The position numbers and the translations under genes were made by a program. Below are positions 1 through 13,705 of a stretch of 64,000 bases of DNA, in pieces. Where the stretch lies: the NCBI GenBank assembly GCA_000469685.2, contig LS997562.1, forward strand, positions 41,678,345-41,742,344, given 5' to 3'. Every line of letters begins with the position of its first letter. The stretch's first letter is position 1. The notes under the pieces were generated by a model, which saw only the letters and a list, made by a program, of their open reading frames with translations, ran no database searches and was not told where the DNA came from. The DNA comes from Haemonchus contortus. Taxonomy: Eukaryota; Nematoda; Chromadorea; Rhabditida; Trichostrongylidae.

Positions 1-2539
1 AAATCCAGGGATCACGCAGCTGGACTAAATCCTGGTCCACTTTATGGAAACACATGATATCGCGGATTACAATTCCATATCACCCACTTCAGCATGCTCG
101 GAGAACGTTGTGCCAGGCTCGGCCTCGTGACCTTATTAGCCAGTCAGAGCTCGTCACTAAGGACAAGTTGCAAAAAAAAGTTAACTGAGCGAAATTTACA
201 CGATTAGCTCAATTATGGCGGTGGTAAACAAATTAGTGACCGATCGGGAAAAGGACGTCAGAAATGAGTTTTAGATAGTACTTGATGATATTCACCCATG
301 CTTCGGAAATCGAGAATTGAAACACAACGAGAACGGAATGGCAGTGGATAGAATTAAGAGTCATATCAATATTGTAGAAATATTCGAAAATGACTGAATG
401 CCGAAGAAACTGGATCCAAAATCCGGAAGTCGCAATATGAGCTCGATATCAGGCTACCCACAACTCCCACCAACCCTATACAAAGCACTACTTCCAGCTT
501 TTTTCCATTTGTTCAGAAGGTCCGAAATTGAACATCGAATAGCCTATTAAGTTGTTTGTTTGTTTACTTGCTACACACGTCATCAACACATAGAGAAAGC
601 AAAGAGGCCGATAGAAGTGCCTTAAGCGACACATTTTTACAAGGTCTCGAAAGCGAGGAAAGTGCATCCTTTTTCACTTCCCTCTCTCCCATACTCAGCC
701 TTAAATAAAACGCCTCAGGGAGGAAAGTTACCCAGCAAAACTTCAGTTATTATTTAAGTTTCTTTGATTTCAGTATTCTGGGTACGTCAATCTATAAAAC
801 ACTCAGAGAAAATTGTTGAAGAACCGCGCGACACCTGTTCAATCCTATTGAAATGATAATATTTTTCTCAAAACATGAGACTCGACAAAAATCTTTCTGA
901 ACTTTTTTTCGCAGACAAAAACCTCAGAATGAAATGAAAGGAGGCACGTCTGAAGTGCTTTTAGAGTTCAATTAAGTCCTGGACTCTGTCTAATAGCCAT
1001 TATCTACGATGTGGTCACGAGAAAGCGTGCATAATTCTATGAACACTTGGGCACGTGCACATGAATAGCCCGACTAATTTAGATTCGCATGAAGCTACAA
1101 ATCCGACTAGAAACCCTAACAGAGCTGGGGACATCATCTACCTTAATCCTGAACTCTAGCTGTTCAAATACTAGTAAACTCGTGGTGTGTAGTGACCACA
1201 GCTCAGAAGAAGGTTAGAAGGGATAAGAGTAGGTAAACAGAAGGTCTTGCCACAGAAATGATGCCCTATCAATCAAGTTACGGAAATTAATGAGGATCAA
1301 AGTGTTGCCTGTGGCCAGAGTACACCACCGGAATGCTTCGGGGTCGAAATTTCTGCTCGAATCTCTTCCTGAACATCCTCTGACAGGTTTCTTGGGACAA
1401 GCCATGCATTCGAATCTGATTCAGCGTAGTGATAGTGTTGTATGAGGACTTGGTTCACATTTAAGCTACAAATCATTCAAATCTCATCTCGAATGTCGCA
1501 GTAAACTGCACAAACAATATGAATTCTATGGATGCGCCATGTACTGGACCATGACCCAGTATTGTAACAGCTATTGAATGGTCAGTCGACTTAAGCAATG
1601 ATTTCATGGATTTAGTTGGTGCGTGAATGAAAGATGAACAGCAACAACAGATTACAATGTGACCGGAGATGATAACGCTAGCTAGCCAAGATTAGACTAG
1701 GGCCGAAACGCGATCCATGGATAACGTTCGCGATAGCGGCGTGACTTGCCTCTGCACTTGCCAAGCTGTCATAAGAGGAAATCGTAAGATGACCGGAATC
1801 TGTTCCCAGACATCTGCAACTCCTTAAGTCAACTCTTATATGAGGAGTTTTACGATCGAGGGAATCGTTTTTATTACTAAATCATGACTGTCAAGATCCA
1901 GACCAGACCATCCCCCGTTTCGCGGGAGCCATCTGGTCTCGCCGGTCAAAAATCCAGTCCCCTGAAATGAAAACCGAGAACGAGTCTCCTGCTTCATCAG
2001 ACCCGGGTAAACAAGGGTGGAGGCAATTTTTCTTTTTTTTCGGCCATTATAGCTTCGAATGTCTCCGCTTTCATTGGCTTGCCTCGTTTCACCGACGATA
2101 AGTACAAAAAACCTTAATGTGCTGGTTATGGAAAGGAAAGCCAAACAAAAGGTCGTCAGCGATTGGAAAACGTCTGATTGCCCAGCTGAGCTGGATGTGA
2201 CCAAATAAAGATGCTGAATACATACGAGAAGAAAAACGCGTCCAAGAATGGAATCATGATGATTTCGTAATCAGCACAGATAATATTTATCTTTCCATTT
2301 TTGCAAACTATTATTGAAAATCAAGTAATAATGACTAATGCCAAGTAATTACACATATGAATGGGCAATCAACAACTAGAGTTCTTAAAAAGTTTGCTTT
2401 TCATTTTGATTCGTAAAGAGAAAAAATATCTAAAACTAGAGGATCATTTCGGGAGAACGTAAAGTAGGCTAGTCTATTAATTACTGAAGAAAAATTCCAA
2501 GTATTCAAATGCCGATTTTTCAGTTATGTTGGAACCAAT
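1..2539. other. No gene recognised
   Basis: Frames are short and unrecognisable. The longest, 122 codons on the minus strand at 1836-2204, matches nothing I know. One copy of the recurrent GGATGCGCCATG motif lies at about 1530. Confidence 0.5.
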
Positions 2540-2846
2540 AGGCGATGTGGTATAGTGACACGTCGCGCCTATCACACACGAGGTCCGGAGATCGAAACTC
2601 GGAACGGTACGCGCCTAGGTCAGGCGAGCTTTCCATCCCTCCGGGGTCGCTTATTTGTTACCAGACCAGATACGTCTGGGAGGATAAAAGCACTGACGTC
2701 TGGCCACCGCAAATCATTGTGAGGATCATATACGCATTAGTTCTCACTACCATTCTGGTTGAGATTCAAGTGGGGGGGGGGGGGGGGGGGGGAGGGGGGT
2801 GTATCCCACGGAAGGAACCTGATAGGGCCAAAAACCTTATCCTTAT
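2540..2846 (+). mobile_element. SINE copy (same family as 17427-17723), with G-run expansion
   Basis: Matches the full-length copy from the tRNA-like head (GATGTGGTATAGTGACACG) through TTTCCATCCCTCCGGGGTCG and CGTCTGGGAGGATAAAAGC to ACCTTATCCTTAT. The GTGCGGGGGCGC segment has become a run of 21 G (2772-2792), A, then six G. An open reading frame of 121 codons crossing it is a by-product and is not a gene. Confidence 0.88.
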
Positions 2847-5800
2847 TCACACAATTATTATTATAGCAATGTATGGCTGCCTGACAAAGGCCAGGGCATG
2901 CCATGGATGATTCAACCCTGCTTACGTGGAAGCAGAAACTTTCAGAGAATTATTTATAGAATGTTTACCAATTGACCTAATATTACACATTCCCCAAAGG
3001 ATTTATTTACATATCTCTTGTTATGTGGCCAAAACAAAACAAAAGGAATTGGTGTGTTGTTACCCCAACGGTGGGGTTACGTGGTGTCGAAGGATTGTTT
3101 TCCAAGTAACAAAGTCTCATTCGTGGAAAACAATACAACGGAAGCAATCAAAAACAGCCGTAACATAGGGTCTTGGAGAAGCTCATCAAATGAGAGAAAT
3201 GGCTGCATCTGTGTGAAACACGGCTGGCTGGAAGTGTTGCAATTTCTCCCGCCTTCCCGCTTGGTCGGGCTATGGGGGTGAGATTGATTACGAGAAAAAC
3301 AAATGCGTAGTCAGCTGCTGCCATCTGGATTGTTTTGGAGACAAACCCGAGAAACATGCAGCCCATGATTACAAACTGTTTATTTATTTATTTACTTTAT
3401 AGCATTGGAAGGGGAAGAAAGAAGAATTACCGGGGTGGAAGTTTTTCTGCAGCTACTCATTTCAAATTGACTCTTATTCACCTAAAAACCATGGAGTACC
3501 ATTAGAATGAGACGATGGATAAGAAACAGAGGAATTTCCTCTAGATTGAAGAAATGAACCTGAATAGGAATCTATCAGGTATCCCTAAGAGGCCCAATCC
3601 TACAAGTTGTCAGTGATGTTCAAATTCCACTAAAACATGGTCAATCAGTGACAGTTTTGTTCCAGCTGTGGGAACAGGGATGAAAGTTTTTACGAGTAGG
3701 GCCACTCATGAATTTCACCATAAAATCGGTTGGGATGAAGCTTGCGAACCTTTCTGGGAGATTTATGATTAAACTTTTTTAGGCCTATGCTTCATTGAAA
3801 TTGCCTTTTTCGGAGCCGCCGCAAGCTAATGGGCCTAACCTTCTCAGTAGTCGGAACCAGTCTTAACTGCACTCCTTTCAGTGTTCCACTACCTTAATAG
3901 AAAAAGGGCCAGGGACAAGGTTTGTCTCAGTTTTTCAACTCTAATTTCAAGCCAGGAGCAGAAATAGGACCAGATCTCTCAATGGCCCTCTCATATTTTT
4001 TCATTTTACACTTTGATGCTATTTTTCAGCTACACGCTTCGATCGGTTTCGAGCTATCCAGACATTGTTTGAGGCTGAAAGTGACATCAAAGTGTAAATG
4101 TAAACGTGAACGCATAAAAGTGCCCACTTGAAATTAAAAATTATCTCATAACAGGAAGTCGTTTGTTGAGTTGAACTCCCGGCTTTAGCAACACCCAAGC
4201 ATTAAAGTCGTCTTCCCAAGTAGTAGTTCGAAACCTGGAGGCCAGACCAGCAAGTGAGGAGATCTCGGAAAAGCTTGTTAATCAACCTACAGAATTTTTG
4301 GGCCACTAGCTTGCTGTTTTACTCAAATCTCAGAATGACAAATATAGTTATTGCTTAAATATTTTATTTTCACTAAAAACTTTATTGAACAGAGATTTAA
4401 AGTTTTTTTTTGCAGAGAGCCAAGTTCTAGGGAGCCTCGATTGAGCGAAAATCCAACCCATCTTGTTGCTCGTAACCAAATCGTTCTGGCTTGCCCTATA
4501 TCCAAGAGGAGTAGTGTAACTCACTGCTTTCGTCGTATGAACAGTATCTCGTCAGCAACAATGTTTCCGTCGTTACGGCACAGCGGTGGTAAATACATCT
4601 GGGGTAGATAGTTGTTATTGTTTGCAGCTATACGGATTACCTCGGCATGATTTATTGTTCCCATACATCGGCTTGCTTTCTTGAATCTTCCTGAAAAATT
4701 GCCAGACTACTCCAGCAATACCAGCTCGTCAATCATGAAAGCCTCGATCAGTACGAAAGTGCTACTTCTTCAGGGGATTCTTTGTTAGCGCTGGAAAAAG
4801 ATTTGTACTTAGCTTCCTCAGAAGCAGAGAACTTGTACTTCATGGAAACTCGCTGAGCAATCGGAAACATCGCAAACTGAATTTACCAATCGAATAAGCC
4901 AGTGGAAACAACAAAGGCTGCAGTCCTTCCTTCGAAGTACCTTCACATCTATCCAGCCAAATAAAGATATTAAGCCCTGAAGGAAAGGGAACAGCGCTAT
5001 AAAAGCTGTATCAGCGCGGTTCTATTATAATTCTGAAAATTTTCTCAGGAAATAGTCTAGTCCGGCCCAATTCAGCTGATCCTGAGCAAAAATCTCTGGA
5101 ATGTTACACTCGATCTTGAATCACCTTGGAAATCAGCTGTTAGATTGCTATAAGAAGAGGGATAGTGTGGTAAAGAATAGGTAACAGCAGAAGAAAATTG
5201 AGTAATTAAAAGTGCATAAAAATAATTCTTCAAGTAAGTCACCTGTTCTGTGGTCTTAGATGCTAAGCCAGTGCCTCCGTGCCTTCAGTTCAACGATCAT
5301 CCCATCTGACGAACAGCTGGTCTTCCAAGTGAAAAACTCTCGGACCTCTGAAAGCACTCGCGCGCTCACTTTATACTTTTCACTTGACCAAAAGATTAAT
5401 TAAATAGTCCAGAATGTTTCATTTTCTTGGAAAATAGTGAATGCCTATTCTCCATAACGATTTATTAAGGTAAATTCTAAGAGGAAAGGAAAAAAAAGAT
5501 AGAAACCTCTCCTTTTCAAGAGTAATAAGAAAGATACAAAGGGTAGAGAGTAACTACAGGACGATTATTCAGCCTTATTGAGATCCAATACCCATGAGAA
5601 AGGAAGGATGCCAAAACAACAAGCGAGCTACTAAATCCTATCCCACTTTATGCGATTTACTATACGAAACCACTTTCTAGCACGAAGTCCACGAGAACCA
5701 AAAGCACCCAATAGGAACCCACACATCTCCACTAGTAGTGATTCATTCCCTTAAGGGTGGAGTTTCCTAATATGGGCGGGACTGGCCAAAACCATAACCC

Positions 5801-6599
5801 TGTCTAACTCCTACTGATTTCCCTTTTCATATTCAGTCGAAGAAAAAAAAAGAAAAAAGAAGAGAAAAAAAAGAAAGGAAAAATAGGAAAGTACAGATTT
5901 TTCGATGTATATCAATTCGGTTTTCGGTCACGCCCATGCATTTGAAGTACAGTCAGAGTCGTAGGGAAGTTTCATCACGTATGTGGCCATGATAATGACT
6001 TATGCACAAGTCAGTGCTTCCATTCTTCGAGACTAGTCTGTTAATAATTTACGTGGTTCCGAAGGGGTGTGGAATAGGTTTGGCTTAAGCGGGTATTGAT
6101 CTAAGGTTTTATATACGACCATATCATTAGTTAGTAGTGCGCCGATCGGTTACATCACAACACAATCAGTTCTACAGGCCACTAACACTTGAAATGCAAT
6201 TTAAACTAGTATTTGAAAGTGAGTAAATAAGTTTGACTAGTAGATTCTCGGAACTTCCTTGTGAGTGGATTTTCTTATGGCACATCAGTCTTTCATTTTT
6301 TCCACAAACTCTTCGGAACACCCAGAACTCGATTTTGCAATTGTTGACTCGAATTAAAAATGATCGTTCAAGTTAGGCTATGGTGGTCAATGAGCAATGG
6401 GCAATTCGCTTCCGACACTCACTCCAACATGCAGCTCCTCCAAGACCCACTCAAAAACCGTGTAAGAATTGGAATGAAGAATTTTGACAAAAATTGAAAT
6501 AAGTTCAAATAGTGTTGAAGCCTATAATTTATAAATTAGAAAAAAACAAGAGAAGGAAAGAAAAGACAGGTCTCGGTATAGTTAAAAGGGAACGAAACA
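2847..6599. other. No gene recognised
   Basis: AT-rich non-coding-looking sequence. An A/G-rich tract lies at 5838-5885. A B-box-like GTTCGAAACC near 4206 may be a decayed tRNA-derived repeat. Confidence 0.5.
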
Positions 6600-6880
6600 A
6601 GGTTAGTGCAGATTAAAGCCGTACAACACTGACTGTATGGTCTAGGAACTGAACCCCTGATCGATATCCGCCTGAATCAACCGAGTCTTTCATCCCTCCA
6701 AGGGTGAGATTAATTGGTAACAGACTCGACGCGGAGGACGATACCACTGCCGTCACATTGGTTTCTTTTTCGTGTGCCTTATGCATTTCAAATACCTATT
6801 CATGTTACACCAGGGTTGTGAATGGAGTTGAATGCGTGGCGCATCCCAAAATGACATTGAACAGTGTCAACATTGTTTTT
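6600..6880 (+). mobile_element. Diverged SINE copy
   Basis: Shows the family order in degraded form: GAACTGAACCCCTGATCGAT, TCTTTCATCCCTCCAAGGGT, TTGGTAACAGACTCG, then GAATGCGTGGCGCATCCC near 6830. Ends are uncertain. Confidence 0.7.
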
Positions 6881-7439
6881 TTTTGTAGGTGAAAGAATGA
6901 GAAAGAATTGGCTGTATGTTTTGTAAATAAATCCCTTCCGAGGATTAGTTTCTCTTATTTATTGACATTCGTACTCCATAATTTCCAAAGTCGTATTTTT
7001 TGGAGTTTTCTACCACACTGCTATTTACGTTGTTTCATATGAGTTTCCCGTGATTTTTTATGGGTTGATAATGGGCTCATGTAATAAATAAAGATTGTTG
7101 ACTCAAGTAAATATTTCCGAGTGCATCAATATTCATCGCTCAAAAGTTCGCTATCCATTTCGATGGACAGATTCAGGTGTTAGGAAGTGAAGCAAACACT
7201 GGCAGTGATTCATGACTATGGCGTCGCTGGATTCAAAGCCGGAAAAGCTTTACTGCATAACGACCAAACAGCATCACTAAAAACAAGAAAATCCTTAGAT
7301 TGCACGGATTTCGCTGTAATGCATAGAAGAACAGGCAGATGAGCCAATGAAATCTTTTTACTGGCCTTCCAACACTTTTGCTGGTGAACAATATCTTCTA
7401 AGGTAGGGACTCTATAAATAGAAGGATTAGTAGACTACA

Positions 7440-8215
7440 GGGGACGACAACAAGCGGTCATGACCGGCAATAAACGATGCCGAGCGACTGGAAGGAGATC
7501 AAAACGTCATACGGAGAAACAGGCAATGAGGGGTTGTTAAAACAGTAGTGTAGAAAGCAGTAGGAGGAACAGAGAGCAACTGACAGCGACAAAAGGCGAC
7601 TTCGAGCAACTACAGGCGACAGTTGAACGCGAGAATCACCCACAGTACGAAGATGTGCGCAGGTGCGAGAGGTACATTATGATGGTCAATGGAATCAGAG
7701 TAAATGACATTATAAACGGAGAGACAAGTCAAGCAGCGAGCGAAATAGAGCGACATGGGGCGAGCCCATGCGACTGTAAACGAAGTAGTCGACAGTATGA
7801 ACAAGAAAATACGAAAATAGGTCAGCAGTAGAAGATATTGAACTGGTTGTATGACCTTAGTATTGCGAACTGGTTGTATGACCTTAGCATTAAAAGATAT
7901 GCCCCTCGCGAGACAACTAGCTAGGAATCGTCGCGCGGTCTGAAAAAATTGAGAACACCTTCTGTCACCCCGTCGGTTCGATGAAAAATGCCCACTACTG
8001 GCAACATACATACAACAGTGCAGGCGAGACGCTTCCATAGCGGACTGCATTAAACGACAGTGGATGAAAGATTGTGGGAGAACAGTGAATTTGGCGTCGT
8101 TGGTGGCGACAAGCGATAGAGAGCGTTATATAGCGACACGACAGCAGTTTGACCTCAGTGGGAATGACGTTCATAGGGCCGAAGACAAAAAACGATGACG
8201 AAAGCAAAAGTAGAC
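7440..8215. repeat. Degenerate field of 'gcgac/agcgac' words
   Basis: The motif gcgac, with variants gcgag, gagcaac and gacag, recurs every 10-40 bp (gagcgactgg, cagcgacaaa, aggcgacttc, aggcgacagt, gagcgacatg, tggcgacaag, tagcgacacg). The bias removes stop codons, so minus-strand frames of 97 and 146 codons appear. They look like noise. It also contains a 27-bp exact tandem duplication at 7840-7893. Confidence 0.65.
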
Positions 8216-11200
8216 TGATAAAGTGTGCATTGATCCGATAACGGTTTATTTTTGCATCGCCCCATATTAGACTGGCCGTGGAGAGCAATTACGTGGCTAG
8301 TCGTTGCCCTCGCCTTATATTTGGCCTTTGGTTTGTCCTTTTCTGTTCCTTGCGACTGCTCACTTCCTATTTGAACAAATGTAGAGTTCGCTTCGTATAG
8401 CGGACTTACTAGGCATTCATCAGGTAGCATTCCGTGTGCATTCGATTTACATTCAGAATTGTACAGACTTCGGAAGAATATCAGGTCTATTAAGGGCTGT
8501 GACTACCAGGACTAGTCACTGTGCTAGATTACAGTATTAGCTCGGCCCTGGCCCCTTGATCCCCTGGCCGTGACTGGAGTAGTGCGCCCCTTGGCTCCAC
8601 CCGCCTAGCCGCTCTATGAGTAATACCTGGACTGGTAACGACGCACTCAACGTGCCCAAATCCAGATCAAAAACAGAAGGTTTCTTGGAAGATTCATTTT
8701 TCTTATTAAATCACCCCCCTCAAAGGCCCAGGCAGGTCGCCAGCTCTAAGAACAAATTCTGAATCAAAAAATTCACCAAGAAAAATCCCAGTAGTGGGGT
8801 CCCCTAACACCTAATAAGATTGTATTGCGGCCTTAACAATCGGTTTTCCTTAAGGCTCATTAGTTTGTAGAGCCTGTAAGTCTCTGGAGGCTTGGTCGGA
8901 TTTCGTCAATAGATTATTATGCCTTAGGGTTTAGTTATAATATTTATAAATAAATTTAAAAAGCTAGGAATAAGGAGGTTGAGATTATGCAACCTTGCTC
9001 TATGTGGTTAAGCAGTGAACGTGTAAACAAAAAAATAAACAACAAAAGAAATGTCACACCATAAATGATTGACATGCTATCCGAAAAAAAGAACAAAAAA
9101 CACACGAGTATGTATGAACAAGCAGCAGCTACTTCAGAAGAAAAACTGATGACAAAAACTTGCTTTTCCCTGCCTTCCCTCTTTCTTTCCTATTTATGTG
9201 TTTCCTACTCCTTCCTTATTTATAGGCTGCAGTGAAGGGGTAAGATAGGAGAAAATAAAGAGCAGTCAAGCGGCGAGAAGAAGAATGGGTTGAGTGATTA
9301 GAAAATGAGTGGTCAACAGTTACTGTACCCATCTAAATGATAAGAGGATGATTAAGGATAAAAAGCTCCTGCTAGATCTGGCTGGAGGCTCCACTCGTGT
9401 TGGAATAACTGAGATGACGATTCCTCTTATTAGGTCTGAAACGTGAGCTGTGAACAATTACAGAGCCTTGTGTCATCAAACTCCCTCAGGAACGATCTCA
9501 AGCACGATTTCGGAAGAACAACAAGTGGATCCTAGAGCGAAGACTAGATATACCGTAATTTCAGCGCTTTGTTTGCTTAGATAGCGTTGTTGTTTTAGTA
9601 TCAAGTGAGATCGTATAGTGGCTAGATGTCTCTGAAATACAATCCTCTCTTACGACGAAATTCCGCTGAAGTCATCGCCCACTAAAATGAACTCTACTCT
9701 TTGGTCTATCGCGAACACCGGGCTTAACAGGATGGCTAGTAGTGACTAATATGTTTTATACATAACTAGAATTATGCATATAATAGTAATTATATTTAAA
9801 ACTATATTCAGCAATGGCAAATGCGACCAACTGTTCCAGGACTCAAAGAATGGGATTCTAGTCGGCGAAAAAGCATACTGTCCTTATTTCTGCATAAAGA
9901 AATTGACAAATTGAATTCAGCGAGGGTCCTCTCCCTTCTTCAAAGGAATGATTTTTTAGAGACTAACAATGCAAATCGCTGAAGATTCGGTCTTCAGCGA
10001 AGGAACCGAAGAGGCATAGGTTCTGATTCTACCCTTTCTTGAGCAGGTTAGGTGTGACTGCTACCAGAAATTGCAATAAGGAATCATTATTCATGGGAAC
10101 ACAGGGAGTACATGAATGGCTAATATGAAATATGGTCATCAAAAAAGAGATATATGAATAAATAAATCATTTTTGTAGTGAAAAGATATTTATTACCATT
10201 TATTCATAAGTGCATAGCCTAAGAGGTGACCTTTACCCATTCTTCCCTTCCCTTTTATGAGCTTCGAGATTACCTAGTATTTTTCAACAGGAGGCAGTCA
10301 ATGGGATCACCATTCTCCCTAGTGCGGGTAGGGCAGACATGGCAGTGTTATTCCCAGGTTCGCTCTTTATGGAAATGAAGCGTTCACGTAAGGTAAGGTT
10401 CACGAACGGGAATGGTGGTCGATATATCGAACCATATCGATCTGTCGCTTAATTAGTCGATAAATTCCAGCTTCTTTCCTCAGACGCCAGCGTTCGAACT
10501 CCAAGGAAATAGAAGAGATAGTTAGGGAGTAAATGTAGCGATCGATAGCGTTCAATTGATTCTGATCCGTTGACTTCTACCGCTCGATATGGGGCTACTA
10601 TCTAATTATTTGTTGAGCCGAAAAAGGGAGCGAGAAGAACCTGCGTCGGTGTGGTATTCCACTGCACGGCAAAAAGGAGGAGAGCCCTGCATCAGCCCGT
10701 CGATTCGACTTGTATTAACGATATCATTAAAAAAACCTTGAAAAAGGGAATCCTCTATTTATCCTTAGTAGATAATTCCGTGGACCCACTCTAGAAATAC
10801 CGAATTGGGAAGTGATAGGGTTCTGTTTGCACTTTTATGAAAATTTTGAAAATCCTTCATCACTGACGTAATCATTACTTATGCCCATTTCTAAGTCAGA
10901 ACCTTTTCATAAGCCAAACAAAGAAAGGCCCTGCCATAATAACGGAGTGCTTTGTGTGGACTTTTTGGTGAAGGACTTCAACGCATCCTCCTTCTATTCA
11001 TGTAGTTCTTCTGGTGGCTATGACCTGAATATCCGAGTATGAAATTACAAATCCGGTTTCTGGGTGCTAGAGAGGTTCGCAAAACAAGACTTACAAATTT
11101 CTTAATCGCGCTTTGTCAAAGGTGTTGATGGGCATCTTTGCGGGATCAACAATCGAGTTTAATGCGAATTTTCGCAAATACATCCGACCTCACATCTATA

Positions 11201-11382
11201 TCGGGTAGAGCATGACTTCCTTGTTCCCAGAGCGCAGTGAAGGGTGAGTGGGACGGTAGAGAAAAACAAACTTCACTTTCAAAATCCATGTAAAGCAGCA
11301 GTCTCTTATGAAAAATGAGGCTCAACGACCGTATGAGAATTAGGATGGAGTAGTACCAAGTGGAGCCCTATCAAATATACTA
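8216..11382. other. No gene recognised
   Basis: Mixed sequence with a C/G-richer patch at 8530-8620 (repeated ggcccctt/ccctggcc words). No convincing exons. Confidence 0.5.
9973..10000. repeat. 10-bp perfect hairpin
   Basis: TCGCTGAAGA-ttcgg-TCTTCAGCGA, a short perfect stem with a five-base loop. It is isolated and no function is suggested. Confidence 0.6.
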
Positions 11383-11384
11383 TA

Positions 11385-11888
11385 CAGTAGCGCTCAAAAG
11401 TATTCGACCGAATGCTTCTTCACTCGTACTTTTCAGACATAACTCGTTTCCTACTGGATCTAATCAAGCGAAATTTCAATATGTGTAGCACTGGTGCAGT
11501 GTGAATATTTACCACTATCATCCTGCATTTTGATAATGCTCCATATATCCCAAAGAGCTTGGAATTGAAACCAACTGAAAATAGGTTCATTGGCGCTTGT
11601 AAGATTTCTTTCCTCTTTGCCATGCCCAAAGTGTACGAGCGCTAATGCGGAATACAGAAGAGGAGAAAAACGCAAATAAGGTGCGAATAACTGCAGGCGT
11701 CACAAACTTGCTTTCAGCATAGTCTACAAACGCCTTCTCTGTAGTTATGTGGATATTGCTGCTTTGCAGAAAATTAGAGTGTGAAATATGCTTCAGTTAA
11801 ATATATTAAAATTTCATACGATTTGCGCCACTGGGAAAAAAAGTTACGGCTGAAAAGCTGCTTGGCCGAATACTTTTGAGCGCTCTTG
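11385..11888. mobile_element. Non-autonomous Tc/mariner-type element, 504 bp
   Basis: Inverted ends CAGTAGCGCTCAAAAGTATT at 11385 and its near-perfect complement ending at 11888 (about 25 bp matched, three differences) are flanked by TA on both sides (11383-11384 and 11889-11890). The interior has no transposase; two overlapping minus-strand frames of about 70 codons are not recognisable. The CTCAAAAGTATTCG terminal style is typical of Tc1-like families. It was probably moved by a transposase from elsewhere. Confidence 0.8.
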
Positions 11889-11927
11889 TAGATTGGGGGA
11901 GGGAGGGAGTCCCCCAATCTACAAGAG
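11883..11927. repeat. 18-bp perfect hairpin overlapping a transposon end
   Basis: CTCTTGTAGATTGGGGGA (11883-11900) and its exact complement (11910-11927) are separated by nine G/A bases. The left arm begins in the last six bases of the 504-bp Tc-type element and continues into flanking DNA. Confidence 0.85.
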
Positions 11928-11992
11928 AGAGTGCTGGGTAAGCTAAGAGTTAGTCAGGTAAGCTAACGGCAAGTTTTGTTCTCTGCCAATGT

Positions 11993-12060
11993 AACTAGAA
12001 TGCGGGGGCGCACCGCTCTAACGGGGCTAATCGTCCAACGAATTTTCCTTTATCCTTTTT
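11993..12060 (+). mobile_element. SINE 3' tail fragment
   Basis: Begins GAATGCGGGGGCGCACC and ends CCTTTATCC followed by T's, matching only the last 70 bp of the 17427-17723 copy. It is a severely 5'-truncated insertion or a relic. Confidence 0.72.
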
Positions 12061-13487
12061 TTTCCAAGTAATCTCTGTATGAGCCTTTTGCGGTTTTCCA
12101 GCATTTCAAAAAGCCACATAATTTTTTCTTCGAATAGGCACTTCAACTACCTCATACTCTGAAAACCAATTGTAGACCTTTTGTGGCAAAAAGTCTGGCA
12201 ATTTCTAATAATTAAGGACCATCCATTCCTCCTCGGAATAGATAAAGTCCGCTTCACATGAATTGGAAGCAATCTAATTTTGTGGCGCTAATTGACGACA
12301 TTCACAAATATTCAACGCTATTGTAAACAAGATAAATGAAAACAATTAGTTGTAAGCACCAAAAACCTTCGTTTCTCCTTCCCTACCATCTGCCATCGTG
12401 AAAAAGAGCTCGCGGGGAAAGAGAGGGTTAGGGGATGGGCTTTTCGTGAATTTTTCATCGGGGTAGCAAATCCATTTCAAATTATCTACATAGTAAATGG
12501 CCGTAAGTTTCAGGTTTCCAGTAAAGACTTAAAACTTATCAGTTAATCCTCCTCTGTAGGACCGTCTCCTTCTGCCAACAGTAATTAGGATGCCATCTGA
12601 GCCATCTTCAACCATCTTACGGGAGAATCCAGAGCGAAAGAAGTAGTACGATAGGCTCAACGGAAGTCATTATACTGAGATGATGAGGCTCCTTGAGCCA
12701 GGCGACTTCTCATCACTCACTTGAGCTCTCTTCCTAGCTCTTTTGAGCCGTGGTGCCACTATACGAAAACACTTCAGGTCTCTCTCTAGAACAACGAAGT
12801 AGCTTCTATTAGTTCTCAGATAGACCTCCACCGAGCAATGAGTCCCCATTACTCAAGAAATTGCTTTCAAACATAGTCGCGAGGATATATGTACACACAT
12901 AGTATAGCCGGGATGTCTAGGGGAACTTACCATTCCATTCAAGAAGACGAAGGATGAAGAGGCAACCAAGAGAGTTAAAATATTTCAGGAAAGCTCACAC
13001 CTAGGGGAACCCAATAATCACAGATTATTATAAACTACAAGTATTTTAAAGTTTAAGTTTATAGATGTCAACTTCTCTACTCTCTCATGACGTTGAATAC
13101 GTCCCAAAGTGCTTTAGGATCAAGCTCCAAAACTGCTAAAAGGAAAGGGAGCAAAACAAGGACTTGAAAAATGAAAAAGGAGGCAGAAAAATGAAAGATT
13201 CGGAATAATACGCTGGGAAATAACTTCCTATTCAATTTTGAGTGTTTTTCATTATGCCCACACTCCGACTAATTATTTCAATTGTTCGGAAATAGAATTC
13301 CGACGCACGAAACACCTGCATTACGAGAACTTGAAAACAGCTAGATTACCGTATGGAAATAGTAAATTCGCTCGAATGAATCCGTTTGTGGGAATTAATT
13401 CTTCCCATAGGTTAACATTTCTTTTAAAAAAAAAGGAATCAAAGCACGAGCAGGTGAAGAAGTCGATAAAGATTTTGGGAAGTGATA
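12061..13487. other. No gene recognised
   Basis: The longest frame, 88 codons at 13238, has no recognisable motif. Confidence 0.5.
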
Positions 13488-13705
13488 TGAACGGTGAGCG
13501 ATAATGGGCGACAGTTAGCGATGTCGAGCGAGAGTAGTCGACTAGTAGTGACTAGGGATCACAGTGAGCAATGGTTAGGCACAATATGCGGCAAGGAGCG
13601 ATTGCGAGGATCAGAGCGTCTTGGCAACTGTGAGGTCAGAGTTAGCGACAGTCTTGTATAGTGAGCGGCAAGGAGCGACATTGAGCGACACTCAGCGTCA
13701 AAGTA
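13488..13705. repeat. Second degenerate 'gagcgaca' field
   Basis: Repeats of agcgata, gcgacagt, gagcgaga, gcggcaaggagcga (twice, near 13589 and 13667), gagcgaca and gcgaca occur. Same word family as 7440-8215, about 5 kb away. No gene is seen. Confidence 0.65.

Noticed and set aside
1836..2204. 122-codon minus-strand open frame
   Set aside because: No recognisable motif and no splice or operon context.
7610..8050. 146-codon minus-strand open frame
   Set aside because: It lies in the degenerate gcgac field, whose composition suppresses stops. No domain, no codon bias and no splice context.
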